Notes: generated by a model not told the origin, from the sequence alone. A stretch of DNA of 27,193 nt from an uncultured Dialister sp. (GCA_900314595.1 OMVW01000040.1:1-27193), one strand, 5' to 3'; positions 16,639-24,890 are shown, counted from the first letter of the stretch. A program made the numbers and translations.

Positions 16639-17571
16639 TTATTTCTTGGCAGATATACTCTCCTGTATTTCCGCCAGGGATTTCAGGTCTACGGCAGAGA
16701 TGAGTTTCTTGAACCGTTCGAGCTGTTCGGCGATTTCCGGCGCCAGTTTCGGGAACTGGGGGTTGATGTCTTTGAGGGCTTTCAATGTAATCCTGGCCAC
16801 TACGTAGCGGGTGTACCATTTGTTGTCCGCCGGAACGATGTACCAGGGGGAAATGTCTTTGGAGGTTCTCGAGATCATTTCTTCATAGAGCTGCTGGTAC
16901 TGGTCCCAGTACTGCCTTTCGTTGATATCGGAGAGGGAGAATTTCCAGTTTTTCTGCTGGTTGACGATTCTGTCCATGAGCCGTTTCTGCTGTTCCTCTT
17001 TTGACAGATGGAGGAAAATCTTGATCATGCGGAATCCATTCTGGTGGAGGTATTTCTCCCAGTTGTTGATCTGCTCGTACCGTTCTTCCCAGATATTTTT
17101 GTCGATGAGGTCTTTGGGAAGCTGTCCTTTGTCGATGAGATCGTGGATTCTGGTGACAATGACATCTTCATACTGGGAGCGGTTGAATATGCCGATATCC
17201 CCTCTGCCCGGCAGGGCTTTATTGATGCGCCACATGTAGTCGTGGTCTTTTTCCTCCGTGGTAGGCTGCTTGAAAGAGACGACTTTCACTCCTCCCGGGT
17301 CCAGGTTGGAAAATACGTGGTTCACCGTACCGTCTTTTCCTGCGGCATCCATGGCCTGGAGTACGATGATGAGTCCGTAGGTATTCTGGGCATACAGCTT
17401 TTCCTGCAGGTCCTTCATCTTCTCAATGGTTTCCGGGAAATACAGGGATTTGACCTTTGCCTTGTCAATCTTCACATCGCATCCGGTGGAATATTTCTTC
17501 AGATTGACTTTGTCTCCTTCCTTCACCCGGTAGCGGTCTATATCTATCTTTCCATCAGTGATTTCTTCCAT
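16639..17571 (-). CDS. ppk2: Polyphosphate kinase 2 family nucleotide phosphotransferase, copy B
   Basis: 310 residues, start supported by AAAGGAG 7 nt upstream. It carries the same motifs as copy A: P-loop QAMDAAGKDGT (72-82), GDIGIFNRSQYEDV (124-137), lid KNWKFSLSDINER, and SPWYIVPADNKWYTR. The paralogues are clearly homologous over their whole length but far from identical, so the duplication is not recent. One visible difference lies in the second motif (FNRSQYED here, FNRSHYED in copy A). A weak short stem AACG/CGTT with T-run follows the stop near 16620-16640. A TATAAT lies about 40 nt upstream of the start on the minus strand, without a good -35. Confidence 0.93.
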   Translation of the reverse strand: MEEITDGKIDIDRYRVKEGDKVNLKKYSTGCDVKIDKAKVKSLYFPETIEKMKDLQEKLYAQNTYGLIIVLQAMDAAGKDGTVNHVFSNLDPGGVKVVSFKQPTTEEKDHDYMWRINKALPGRGDIGIFNRSQYEDVIVTRIHDLIDKGQLPKDLIDKNIWEERYEQINNWEKYLHQNGFRMIKIFLHLSKEEQQKRLMDRIVNQQKNWKFSLSDINERQYWDQYQQLYEEMISRTSKDISPWYIVPADNKWYTRYVVARITLKALKDINPQFPKLAPEIAEQLERFKKLISAVDLKSLAEIQESISAKK

Positions 17572-17689
17572 ACTATGCTCCTTTTGGAAATACCATTCCC
17601 TCTCGTTTTTAATTATAAAACCAGGAAAGAGGGTCCGTTGTGAATGGAGTTATAGAAAATTTATATCGTGAAGGATAAGTAAAATCTAA

Positions 17690-18108
17690 TTTAGAGTCAA
17701 TTGTCCGTTTTGCGGTTTGAGGCAGATGCGGTATTCGGGATTAGCCTCACTGCGACATGCCCCGGTAGATTCTCTTTCGAGATTTCGGGGTTCGGGGTGC
17801 GGGGTTCGGGGTGCGGGAAGGTGTCAGCGCTGATGCGCTGACAAATTTATATGGGGGATTTGCACAGGCGGGTGTAAAATACCTGTTCAGGTCGTAACGT
17901 CGAAGGCCCCCCAGGTTTGGGGGGCTGTCGCCGAAGGCGGCTGAGGGGTCGTACTATCGCTGCCTGTCGAAAATGGATATTTTATTTGTCAGATAAGATG
18001 GTTTGAGGCAGATTCGGTATTCGGAATTAGCCTCACTGCGACATGCCCCGGTAGATTCTCTTTCGAGATATCGGACATATAGCCGAAAGGAAACTATATG
18101 GTCGATTG
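17690..18108. repeat. Repeat-element unit in inverted orientation upstream of oriC
   Basis: It reads as the reverse complement of the units at 23731-24660. In order it holds TTTGAGGCAG, the CTCACTGCGACATGCCCCGG block, hairpin GTCAGCGC/GCGCTGAC (17823-17842), the CCCCCCAGGTTTGGGGGG hairpin, the TACTATCGCTGCCTGTCG block, TTTGTCAGATAAGATGG, and CATATAG/CTATATG. The CTCACTGCGACATGCC block occurs twice, near 17748 and 18031. No gene is supported in 17572-18108. Confidence 0.8.
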
Positions 18109-18549
18109 ACTTTTGAATCGGGGTGATCGGGACGGTCGGGGCAATCGGGGTGGTCGGGAAGGATATGGTTCGCTTTGCGAACCAATCTTATGTAGTGCGC
18201 TTCGCGCACGGGCTGTTGCCCGCACTTGTGCCGGCAAGGGTTTTAGACAGGCGGTGGCGCGACAATTGCGGACTGTACCTGTATTCCCGGCCTTACGTGT
18301 ACCTGCATCCCCGCACGAGAGTGATCGTGTATTCCCGGCCCCGCGCGGAAAGCGGAGAGAGCGCAGCGTCCTCCCCGGGATGTCACACATACGCCAAAAG
18401 GTCGGGCCGCCCGGTCATGGGGACAGGCGGTTTTGGGCTTGTATGAGATTTTCAAACCCGCCTGTGCACATTTCCCATCCATACTTGCGGCCATCAGGCC
18501 GCCACCTTCCCGACAGCCCCGATCACCCCGACAGTCCCGATTCAAAAGT
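18109..18549. repeat. Best preserved repeat element with terminal inverted repeats
   Basis: It starts ACTTTTGAATCGGG and ends CCCGATTCAAAAGT. Inside each end come 9-bp minisatellites (GGTCGGGGC type on the left, CCCCGATCAC type on the right), then GGGAAGG or its complement CCTTCCC, then the end hairpins GGTTCGC/GCGAACC (18167-18183) and GCGGCC/GGCCGC (18487-18502). The interior has TAGTGCGCTTCGCGCAC, two GTATTCCCGGCC copies and CGCGCGGAAAGCG. Overlapping open frames here are not called genes. A MITE-like layout; no target-site duplication was established. Confidence 0.8.
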
Positions 18550-18594
18550 GATGGTTAAAAAAAAGTCCGCCTTTCGTTTTAAACTTCCAATCAC

Positions 18595-18995
18595 TAATCA
18601 CTATTTCATAAAAAAATTTTAAAAATAAAATCGACCTTTTGTACTATACCATCAGATGGCCATTTCCACAAAAATTTTCAGGGAAATGACATTTCTTCCG
18701 GAGTGTCTGAAATTCAAGACGCTGTGCCATTTCCCACTGTTTTCATGCTTTTTTGGATTTTCCGTTCCTACAAAGGATGGTATTTTTCATCCTTCTTCCT
18801 TCCCCTATCTTGTGAATTCACAAGGGCTCTAATCCATGATAGAATATAGTTATTCACAGAGAGATGAACTTATCCACAGCTTTATTCAAAAAGCCGCAGT
18901 TTTCGTATTTATCGAATTTTTCATGGATTTTTGGGGAAATATTTTCGTGAGAAATTCACAGGTATTCACAGGTTATTCACTTTTATTTCAACAAT
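18595..18995 (+). other. oriC, upstream part: DnaA boxes and AT-rich segment
   Basis: DnaA-box matches to TTATNCACA: TTATTCACA (18850-18858) and TTATCCACA (18870-18878) are perfect. AAATTCACA (18952-18960), GTATTCACA (18962-18970) and TTATTCACT (18973-18981) are near matches in the same orientation. A 14-bp palindrome TTGTGAATTCACAA sits at 18810-18823. Very AT-rich stretches lie at about 18600-18650 and 18880-18995 and could unwind. The position just before dnaA, and the switch from mainly leftward to rightward genes here, support an origin. Confidence 0.85.
18817..18845 (+). promoter_or_regulatory. dnaA promoter, overlapped by DnaA-binding-like palindrome
   Basis: -35 TTCACA (18817-18822), exactly 17-bp spacer, -10 TAGAAT (18840-18845); each box matches consensus at five of six. 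The -35 is half of the palindrome TTGTGAATTCACAA, and a perfect DnaA box lies 5 bp past the -10, so autoregulation by DnaA is likely (inference). Confidence 0.65.
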
Positions 18996-19010
18996 TTTTT
19001 GAGGGTTATT

Positions 19011-20564
19011 ATGGATATATTTGAGTTATGGGATAAGGTGCTGGCGTACATTGATAAGAATGATCACCAGTTCTACCAGATGTTTTTTAATGATGTCTTT
19101 CCTTTTTCCATATCTGAGGACCGGCTGATTCTCCAGGTGGCCAATCCCTACCGGGCGCGGTGGATCAATACGATGTACCGGGAGAAGCTGGAGCGTATCG
19201 TCAGGGATATCACGGGAAAGACGGTGACTGTGGAAATCAATGCGCAGCCTGCCGGTCCCGCTCCCGCTCCTTTCACGGAAATAGAGGAAAAAGAAGAGGC
19301 GCCGGTCGTTTCGTTCCCTCCGGAGAAGGAGGAATCGATTCCCCTTCCGGAGGAGGAAAACGGGGAGGCTCCCCTGGAACCGCCGGACTGGGACAGTCTT
19401 ATGCCGAAAAGCGCCGATGAGGCGGACCTTCCGGATATCATGAATATAAGGGACAATGGAGAATCTTCTCCTTCCGATTCCCGGCCGAAGGCGGAAAAAT
19501 CTACGCCTTCCTATACCCAGACGAACTGGGTGAATAAAGAATTCACTTTCGATACTTTTGTCAGCACGAACTGCAACGAGCTGGCCTACCAGGCGGCAAA
19601 GAGCGTGGCGGAATCGGCGACGAACCCGAATTCCCCGGACCAGAAGCTGAATCCTCTTTTCATCTACGGTCCTTCGGGGCTGGGAAAGACCCACCTGCTT
19701 CATGCCATTTACAATTATGTACGGGAAAAACGGCCGGATATGAAGGTCCTCTACGTAACGAGCGAGACTTTCACCAATGAGCTGATCAGCGCCATCCAGA
19801 ACCGGTCCATGCCGAAGTTCCGGGAAAAATACAGGAATCCTGATTTCCTCCTCATCGACGATGTGCAGTTCTTCGGTTCCAGGGATTCCACGAAGATGGA
19901 AATATTCAACACATTCAACGAGCTTTTCAGCAAGAAGAAAAATATCATCATGACCAGCGATCGCACGCCGTCAGATATTGAAAAGCTGGAAGACCGTCTC
20001 CGGAGCCGCTTCTCCAGCGGACTGGTAGCCCCTATTTCCCCGCCGGACTATGAAATGTGCTGCATCATCCTGCGCAAAATGGCAGAAAAATTCCACATCA
20101 TCCTTCCGGAGGATGTGGTCAAGTATATAGCCAACCATATCAATACGAACGTCCGTGAACTGGAAGGTTCCTTCAACAGGCTTTACAATTATTCCCATTT
20201 AAAAGAACGGCCCATCGACCTTCCTTTTGCCAGGGAAGCGCTGAAGGACCAGATTTCCCCGGACAGCGACCGGGAACTGACGGTAGATATCATCATCGAT
20301 ACGGTCTGCCGGTATTATAATGTAAAGAAAGAAACCATGCTTGCCAAGGGACGGCCGAAACGGATTGTCATCCCCAGGCAGATGGCCATGTACATCTGCC
20401 GGAAGGAGCTGGATATTTCCTTCCCCGCCCTGCGGGATGCTTTCCACCGGAAAGACCATTCCACCGTCCTCTATGCCTGCGAACGGGTCGAAAAAAATCT
20501 GGAAAACGACAGACAGACCAGGGAAGATGTGGAGGCCATAGAGAATCTTCTCAAGAAGCGCTGA
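19011..20564 (+). CDS. dnaA: Chromosomal replication initiator DnaA
   Basis: 517 residues from the ATG at 19011 (GAGGG 6 nt upstream); a TTG four codons earlier overlaps that ribosome site and is unlikely. Domain I is about residues 1-85. Domain II is a long acidic, proline-rich linker (about 85-170). Domain III is the AAA+ ATPase with Walker A GPSGLGKT (about 219-226) and Walker B LLIDDVQF (280-287). Domain IV is the DNA-binding end, with GRPKRIVIPRQMAMY and the signature RKDHSTVLYACERV. It binds DnaA boxes and melts oriC. DnaA boxes flank the gene on both sides. It is first of dnaA-dnaN-yaaA-recF, but a 238-bp gap holding boxes separates it from dnaN. Confidence 0.99.
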   Translation: MDIFELWDKVLAYIDKNDHQFYQMFFNDVFPFSISEDRLILQVANPYRARWINTMYREKLERIVRDITGKTVTVEINAQPAGPAPAPFTEIEEKEEAPVVSFPPEKEESIPLPEEENGEAPLEPPDWDSLMPKSADEADLPDIMNIRDNGESSPSDSRPKAEKSTPSYTQTNWVNKEFTFDTFVSTNCNELAYQAAKSVAESATNPNSPDQKLNPLFIYGPSGLGKTHLLHAIYNYVREKRPDMKVLYVTSETFTNELISAIQNRSMPKFREKYRNPDFLLIDDVQFFGSRDSTKMEIFNTFNELFSKKKNIIMTSDRTPSDIEKLEDRLRSRFSSGLVAPISPPDYEMCCIILRKMAEKFHIILPEDVVKYIANHINTNVRELEGSFNRLYNYSHLKERPIDLPFAREALKDQISPDSDRELTVDIIIDTVCRYYNVKKETMLAKGRPKRIVIPRQMAMYICRKELDISFPALRDAFHRKDHSTVLYACERVEKNLENDRQTREDVEAIENLLKKR

Positions 20565-20599
20565 TTCCTGTGAAGAAAAGGGTACATATGATGGAATAA

Positions 20600-20745
20600 T
20601 TCAGTGGATAACTTGTGAAAAAAAAGGACCTGCCTGAAATCTGTGAAAATTGTGAACAGCAGAAATCATTATTCACCGGTTTCTGACAAAGGGCGGCCTT
20701 CGATAAAATCTCTATTTTCACAGAATTATTCACATTTTCACAGCC
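20600..20745. other. oriC, downstream part: DnaA boxes between dnaA and dnaN
   Basis: A perfect box TTATTCACA lies at 20726-20734. Near matches are TTATTCACC (20669-20677), ATTTTCACA (20734-20742), and AGTGGATAA (20603-20611) in reverse orientation, with TGTGAA motifs between. A possible dnaN promoter, CTGACA (20683-20688) and TAAAAT (20704-20709), has a short 15-bp spacer. With the upstream cluster this makes a bipartite origin like that of Bacillus. Confidence 0.7.
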
Positions 20746-20802
20746 TTCTACTACGACTGCTACGACAATATTTCAATCATCTTAGTTTTTAAAGGAGCTG
20801 CC

Positions 20803-21918
20803 ATGAGAGTCATCTTCAACAAAACAGACCTTTGCAACGCCCTGGACCGTGTCCAGCGGGCAGCACAGGCAAAAATCACTTCCAATACGAATAACGGATT
20901 CTTCATTTCCGCCATGCAGGGCCAAATCCTGATCCAGGCCAATGATTACAGTGTAGGCATCAAGACCACCTGCCCCGCTTCCATTGAGGAAAACGGGATA
21001 GCGGTCATTGCTGCCAGCCAGCTGCAGTCCACCCTCCGCATGATGCCAAACGGCGATATCACCATGACCATGGATAAAGAAAATAATATCGCCACCTTTA
21101 CAAGCGGCGCCTATGTAGCCCGTTTCCCCACCAGGGACCAGGCGGAATTCCCGGACGTACAGGAAATGGATGATTCCAGCCACTGCTTCCTTTCCTGCAG
21201 GAACTTTGCGGAAATGGCAGGCCTTACTGCCTATGCCGCAGCCACGGACAAGCAGAAACCTCTCTTTACAGGAATCCTTTTTGAAATAACGGAAAACCTC
21301 TTCACCATGGCAGCCACCAATACCCATCGCCTGGCTGCCAAAGAAATTTCCCTGGACGAACCGGCTACCGCCAAAGGACGGATCATCGTTCCCTCCGGCA
21401 TCCTGTCCGATGTAGTCCGCCTCCTTCCGGTGAATGATGAAAAAGCGCAGATCAAAATCACCTGGTCCAGAAACCACGTGGCCTTTACCTTTGGAGAAAC
21501 CTATTTCATCGCCAACCTGATCAACGGGGAATATCCGAATTTCCATGCAATCATCCCCTCCCGCTTCGATGCGGAAGCAGTACTCAACCTGAAAGAATTT
21601 GAAGAAGCCGTCCGTTTCGTATCCCCAATTTCCAGGGATATGAATTACCAGACCATTAACTTCCATTTCAACAGCGACACACTGGAAATCTTCGAAGAAG
21701 ACCCGGACATCGGACGAAGCGATACCACCATCCCCGTGAAACTGACCGGAGATAATATTTCCCTGACCTTTAACTGCAACTACATCGAAGATATCCTGAA
21801 ACATTCCTCCGGAGAAACCGTCATCCTTCACCTTCTGAAGAACGGACCCCTCCTGGTGGAACAGGAAGAAGACAAGAGCTACCGCTATATTGTGACCCCC
21901 ATGAGAGGAAGAAATTAA
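20803..21918 (+). CDS. dnaN: DNA polymerase III beta subunit (sliding clamp)
   Basis: 371 residues, the usual clamp length, with AAAGGAG well placed before the ATG. The three-domain pattern is clear: the start MRVIFNKTDLCNALDRVQRA, central segments around PLFTGILFEI and MAATNTHRLA, the RIIVPSGIL region, and the end YRYIVTPMRGRN, typical of the family's M-P-M/R-L tail. It forms the dimeric ring that holds polymerase III on DNA. Its TAA overlaps the ATG of yaaA by one base, so the two are coupled. Confidence 0.99.
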   Translation: MRVIFNKTDLCNALDRVQRAAQAKITSNTNNGFFISAMQGQILIQANDYSVGIKTTCPASIEENGIAVIAASQLQSTLRMMPNGDITMTMDKENNIATFTSGAYVARFPTRDQAEFPDVQEMDDSSHCFLSCRNFAEMAGLTAYAAATDKQKPLFTGILFEITENLFTMAATNTHRLAAKEISLDEPATAKGRIIVPSGILSDVVRLLPVNDEKAQIKITWSRNHVAFTFGETYFIANLINGEYPNFHAIIPSRFDAEAVLNLKEFEEAVRFVSPISRDMNYQTINFHFNSDTLEIFEEDPDIGRSDTTIPVKLTGDNISLTFNCNYIEDILKHSSGETVILHLLKNGPLLVEQEEDKSYRYIVTPMRGRN

Positions 21919-22130
21919 TGAAAATCATTAAAATTTACGGAGACTATATCCAGCTCGACCAGTTTCTGAAAAAAACAGACCATATTTCCTCCGGCGGTGA
22001 AACCGGCGCATTCCTCGAAGCCCATACAATCACCCTGAACGGAGTCAAAGTGCACGAAAAACGGAAAAAAATCCGCCAGGGCGATACCCTCGTCATTGAC
22101 GAAGAAACCTACCGCATAACCGGAGAATAA
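21918..22130 (+). CDS. yaaA: S4-domain RNA-binding protein of the YaaA type
   Basis: 70 residues, a single S4-like domain: YIQLDQFLKKTDHISSGGETG, then ITLNGVKVHEKRKKIRQGD (given as separate pieces), ending in a short beta segment. It starts on the last base of the dnaN stop (TAATG) and ends one base before recF. This small gene is found between dnaN and recF in many Firmicutes. The S4 fold binds structured RNA; its cellular role is not settled. Confidence 0.93.
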   Translation: MKIIKIYGDYIQLDQFLKKTDHISSGGETGAFLEAHTITLNGVKVHEKRKKIRQGDTLVIDEETYRITGE

Positions 22131-22131
22131 C

Positions 22132-23199
22132 ATGCGCTGCCAATCCCTACGGCTCATCCAGATCCGGAACTTTCAGGACAAAACCATAGAACCGTCAGAG
22201 ACCCTTACCCTCCTCACCGGACCCAACGGCTGTGGAAAGACGAACCTCATGGAAGCCATCTACTATGCCTCCTCGGGGAAATCCTTCCGCACAGGAAACG
22301 ATGGAGAAATGATCCGCCTCGGCTGCGAGGAAGGGACCATCCTCCTCACCTATAAAACCGGCCGCCTGGACCAGGAAATCAAGATCAGACTTTCCAGAAA
22401 CCAGGGAAAGAAAATCTTCCTGAACGATACCCCTATCCGCAGGAAAGAACTGGTGGGCCTCTTTCCCACCGTCCTCTTCACTCCCGATGAAATGCAGCTC
22501 ATCAAAGGGCCGCCCCTCCTGCGCCGGAGATTCCTGGATATGGAAATATCCCAGGTCTCTCCCCGGTACTACGAAGAAATCCTCCGCTATACCCGGGCCG
22601 TGCAGCAGAGAAACGCAGCCCTCAAAAACGCCCAGACCACCGGCCAGAAGCCGGACCTTGACCTCTGGGACATGCAGATTGCAAACGGCGCCTGCTACAT
22701 CGTGAAGAAAAGGCTGGAAACCATTTCCAAAATGAACGAAACCGTACCGGCCATGGAAAGCGTACTCACCGGAGACAAAGAAAAACTGGAAATCAGGTAC
22801 TGCCAGCAGGGGACCGATACACCCAGATACGACATGGAATGGTACCTCACCCAGCTTGCTGAAAGGCGCAAAGAAGACGGAAGATTCTGCCACACCTCCA
22901 TCGGACCCCACAGAGACGACTGCACCTTCCTCATGAACGGTCTCGACATCTCCTCCTACGGCTCCCAGGGCCAGCAGAGGACAGCCATCCTCTCCATGAA
23001 ACTCTCCGAAATGGAATACATCCGCCGCGAAACAGGCGAATACCCCGTCCTCCTTTTAGACGACATCGGAAGCGAACTGGACAAAAACAGAAGAAAAGCC
23101 CTCCTTTCCTTCCTCATGGACCACCAGGTCCAGACCATCGTCACCGGCACCGAACTGGTGACAGAAGGAGGAAAAGTGATCGAAGTGGAGGGGGATTAG
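22132..23199 (+). CDS. recF: DNA replication and repair protein RecF
   Basis: 355 residues. Walker A is GPNGCGKT (30-37), the ABC-type signature region is SYGSQGQQRTAILSMKLSE (about 276-294), and Walker B LLLDDIGSELD is at about 307-317. It is a SMC-like ATPase that loads RecA at gaps through RecFOR. It starts one base after the yaaA stop without a strong ribosome site of its own, so coupling to upstream translation is likely. A terminator 12 nt past its stop ends the operon. Codons are strongly C-ended, as in dnaN. Confidence 0.99.
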   Translation: MRCQSLRLIQIRNFQDKTIEPSETLTLLTGPNGCGKTNLMEAIYYASSGKSFRTGNDGEMIRLGCEEGTILLTYKTGRLDQEIKIRLSRNQGKKIFLNDTPIRRKELVGLFPTVLFTPDEMQLIKGPPLLRRRFLDMEISQVSPRYYEEILRYTRAVQQRNAALKNAQTTGQKPDLDLWDMQIANGACYIVKKRLETISKMNETVPAMESVLTGDKEKLEIRYCQQGTDTPRYDMEWYLTQLAERRKEDGRFCHTSIGPHRDDCTFLMNGLDISSYGSQGQQRTAILSMKLSEMEYIRRETGEYPVLLLDDIGSELDKNRRKALLSFLMDHQVQTIVTGTELVTEGGKVIEVEGD

Positions 23200-23210
23200 T
23201 AGATAGAAAT

Positions 23211-23249
23211 AAAGAGCCTTCCGGTTCATAAGAGCCGGGAGGCTTTTTG
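23211..23249 (+). terminator. Intrinsic terminator after recF
   Basis: AGCCTTCCGG/CCGGGAGGCT with a 10-nt loop, then TTTTT. A repeat-end hairpin with a T-run (23300-23324) lies about 50 nt further and could act as a back-up. Confidence 0.9.
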
Positions 23250-23265
23250 TGTGGAAAAACGGATT

Positions 23266-23730
23266 GCGGAAGGCGGATTTCGGATTGCGGGGTGGATATG
23301 GTTCGCTGCGCAAACCAATTTTTTATAGTGCGCTTTGCGCACGGGCCTATGGCCCGCACTTGAGCTGGCAAGGATTTTTAGACAGGCGGTGGCTCTTTAC
23401 TAGCGACTTGAAAGTGTATTCCCGGCCTTACGTGTACCTGTATCCCCGCATGAGGGTGATCGTGTATTCCCGGCCCCGCGCGGAAAGCGGATGGAAGCGC
23501 AGCGTTCTCCCTGGGAAGACACCTTTACTGATCTGTCTCTTCCGTCAGCTATGCCCGGCGTTAACCTCCCCGAAGTGCGGGGAGGTGGCCGAACGAAGTG
23601 AGGTCGGAGGGGATGTCAAGCACCTGCAAGTCGGAATATCTCCAATGATCCACGACTTTTGGGTTCGCTGTAAAGCACATATGGGTCTGACTGACGAAAC
23701 AAACTTTGTGAAACTCTCCAAATACGACAG
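23266..23730. repeat. Repeat element with GTATTCCCGGCC module downstream of recF
   Basis: It starts with GGGTGGATAT and an imperfect end hairpin GGTTCGC/GCAAACC (23300-23315). Then come TAGTGCGCTTTGCGCAC, two GTATTCCCGGCC copies, CGCGCGGAAAGCG, and a CCTCCCCGAAGTGCGGGGAGG hairpin near 23568. An open frame at 23249-23740 follows the repeat and lacks a ribosome site, so it is not called. Confidence 0.78.
23300..23324 (+). terminator. Terminal hairpin of repeat element, terminator-like
   Basis: GGTTCGC/GCAAACC (one mismatch) followed by AATTTTTTATAG, reading away from recF. Confidence 0.5.
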
Positions 23731-24890
23731 GCAGCGATAGTACGACCCCTCAGCCGCCTTCGGCGACAGCCCCCCAAACCTGGGGGGCCTTTGACGTTTC
23801 GAACCTGAACGGGTATTTCAAACCCGCCTGTGCAAAAACCCCATAAAAAATTGTTGCCGCTTCAGCGGCAACACCTTCCCGACAGCCCCGATCACCCCGA
23901 TAATCCCGACAGTCCCGATTCAAAAGTCAATCGATCATATAGTTTTCTTTCGGCTATATGTCCGAAATCTCGAAAAAAAATCTACCGGGGCATGTCGCAG
24001 TGAGACTAACCCCGAATACCGAACCTGTCTCAAACCATCTTATCTGACAAATAAAATATCCATTTCCGACAGGCAGCGATAGTACGACCCCTCAGCCGCC
24101 TTCGGCGACAGCCCCCCAAACCTGGGGGGCCTTTGACGTTTCGAACCTGAACGGGTATTTTACATCCGCCTGTGCAAAAACCCAATAAAAAATTGTTGCC
24201 GCTTCAGCGACAACACCTTCCCGACAGTCCCGATTCAAAAGTCAATCGACCATATAGTTTCCTTTCGGCTATATGTCCGAAATCTCGAAAAAGAATCCAC
24301 CGGGGCATGTCGCAGTGAGGCTAACCCCGAATATCGAATCTGCCTCAAACCATCTTATCTGACAAATAAAATATCCATTTCCGACAGGCAGCAATAGTAC
24401 GACCCCTCAGCCGCCTTCGGCGACAGCCCCCCAAACCTGGGGGGCCTTTGACCTTTTGAACCTGAATGGGTATTTCAAACCCGCCTGTGCAAAAACCCAA
24501 TAAAAAATTGTTGCCGCTTCAGCGGCAACACCTTCCCGACAGCCCCGATCACCCCGATAATCCCGACAGTCCCGATTCAAAAGTCAATCAACCATATAGT
24601 TTCCTTTCGGCTATATGTCCAAAATCTCGAAAAAGAATCCACCGGGGCATGTCGCAGTGAGGCTAACCCCGAATACCGAACCTGCCTCAAACCATAAAAC
24701 TGACAATTGACTCAATGAAAAAGCCTGTGCACAGTCCCCATAAAAAATGTGCCGCGGGAGCGGCACACATTCACGAACCACGAATCACGAATCACGAAAT
24801 CTCGATATTGACCATACCGGGGCTCGCCGTGGTGAGGCTAACCCACGAATACCGGAATAGACACAAACCGTAAATCTCTCAAATGACACA
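23731..24890. repeat. Tandem array of three 315-342 bp repeat units plus a truncated fourth
   Basis: GCAGCGATAG or GCAGCAATAG starts units at 23731, 24073 and 24388 (periods 342 and 315). The 27-bp difference equals three 9-bp minisatellite units missing from the second copy. Each unit holds CGCCTTCGGCG, GCCCCCCAAACCTGGGGGGC, CGGGTATTTCAAACCCG or a variant, the end hairpin GTTGCCGC/GCGGCAAC with ACCTTCCCGA, CATATAG/CTATATG, and the CGGGGCATGTCGCAGTGAGG block. A shortened fourth unit with the GTGCCGC hairpin lies next to dciA. Nothing coding is supported in 23200-24892. Confidence 0.9.
24740..24766 (-). terminator. Probable terminator of dciA, formed by a repeat-end hairpin
   Basis: Minus strand GTGCCGC/GCGGCAC with loop TCCC, then ATTTTTTAT, about 127 nt beyond the dciA stop. 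No better terminator is seen nearer. Confidence 0.65.

Noticed and set aside
18113..18622. A 169-codon plus-strand frame before oriC
   Set aside because: It spans the repeat element end to end, including its hairpins, and shows no coding character or ribosome site.
20782..21831. A 349-codon minus-strand frame
   Set aside because: It is the antisense shadow of dnaN.
23731..24700. A CRISPR array
   Set aside because: Units are over 300 bp, not 25-40 bp repeats with unique spacers, and no cas gene is present.
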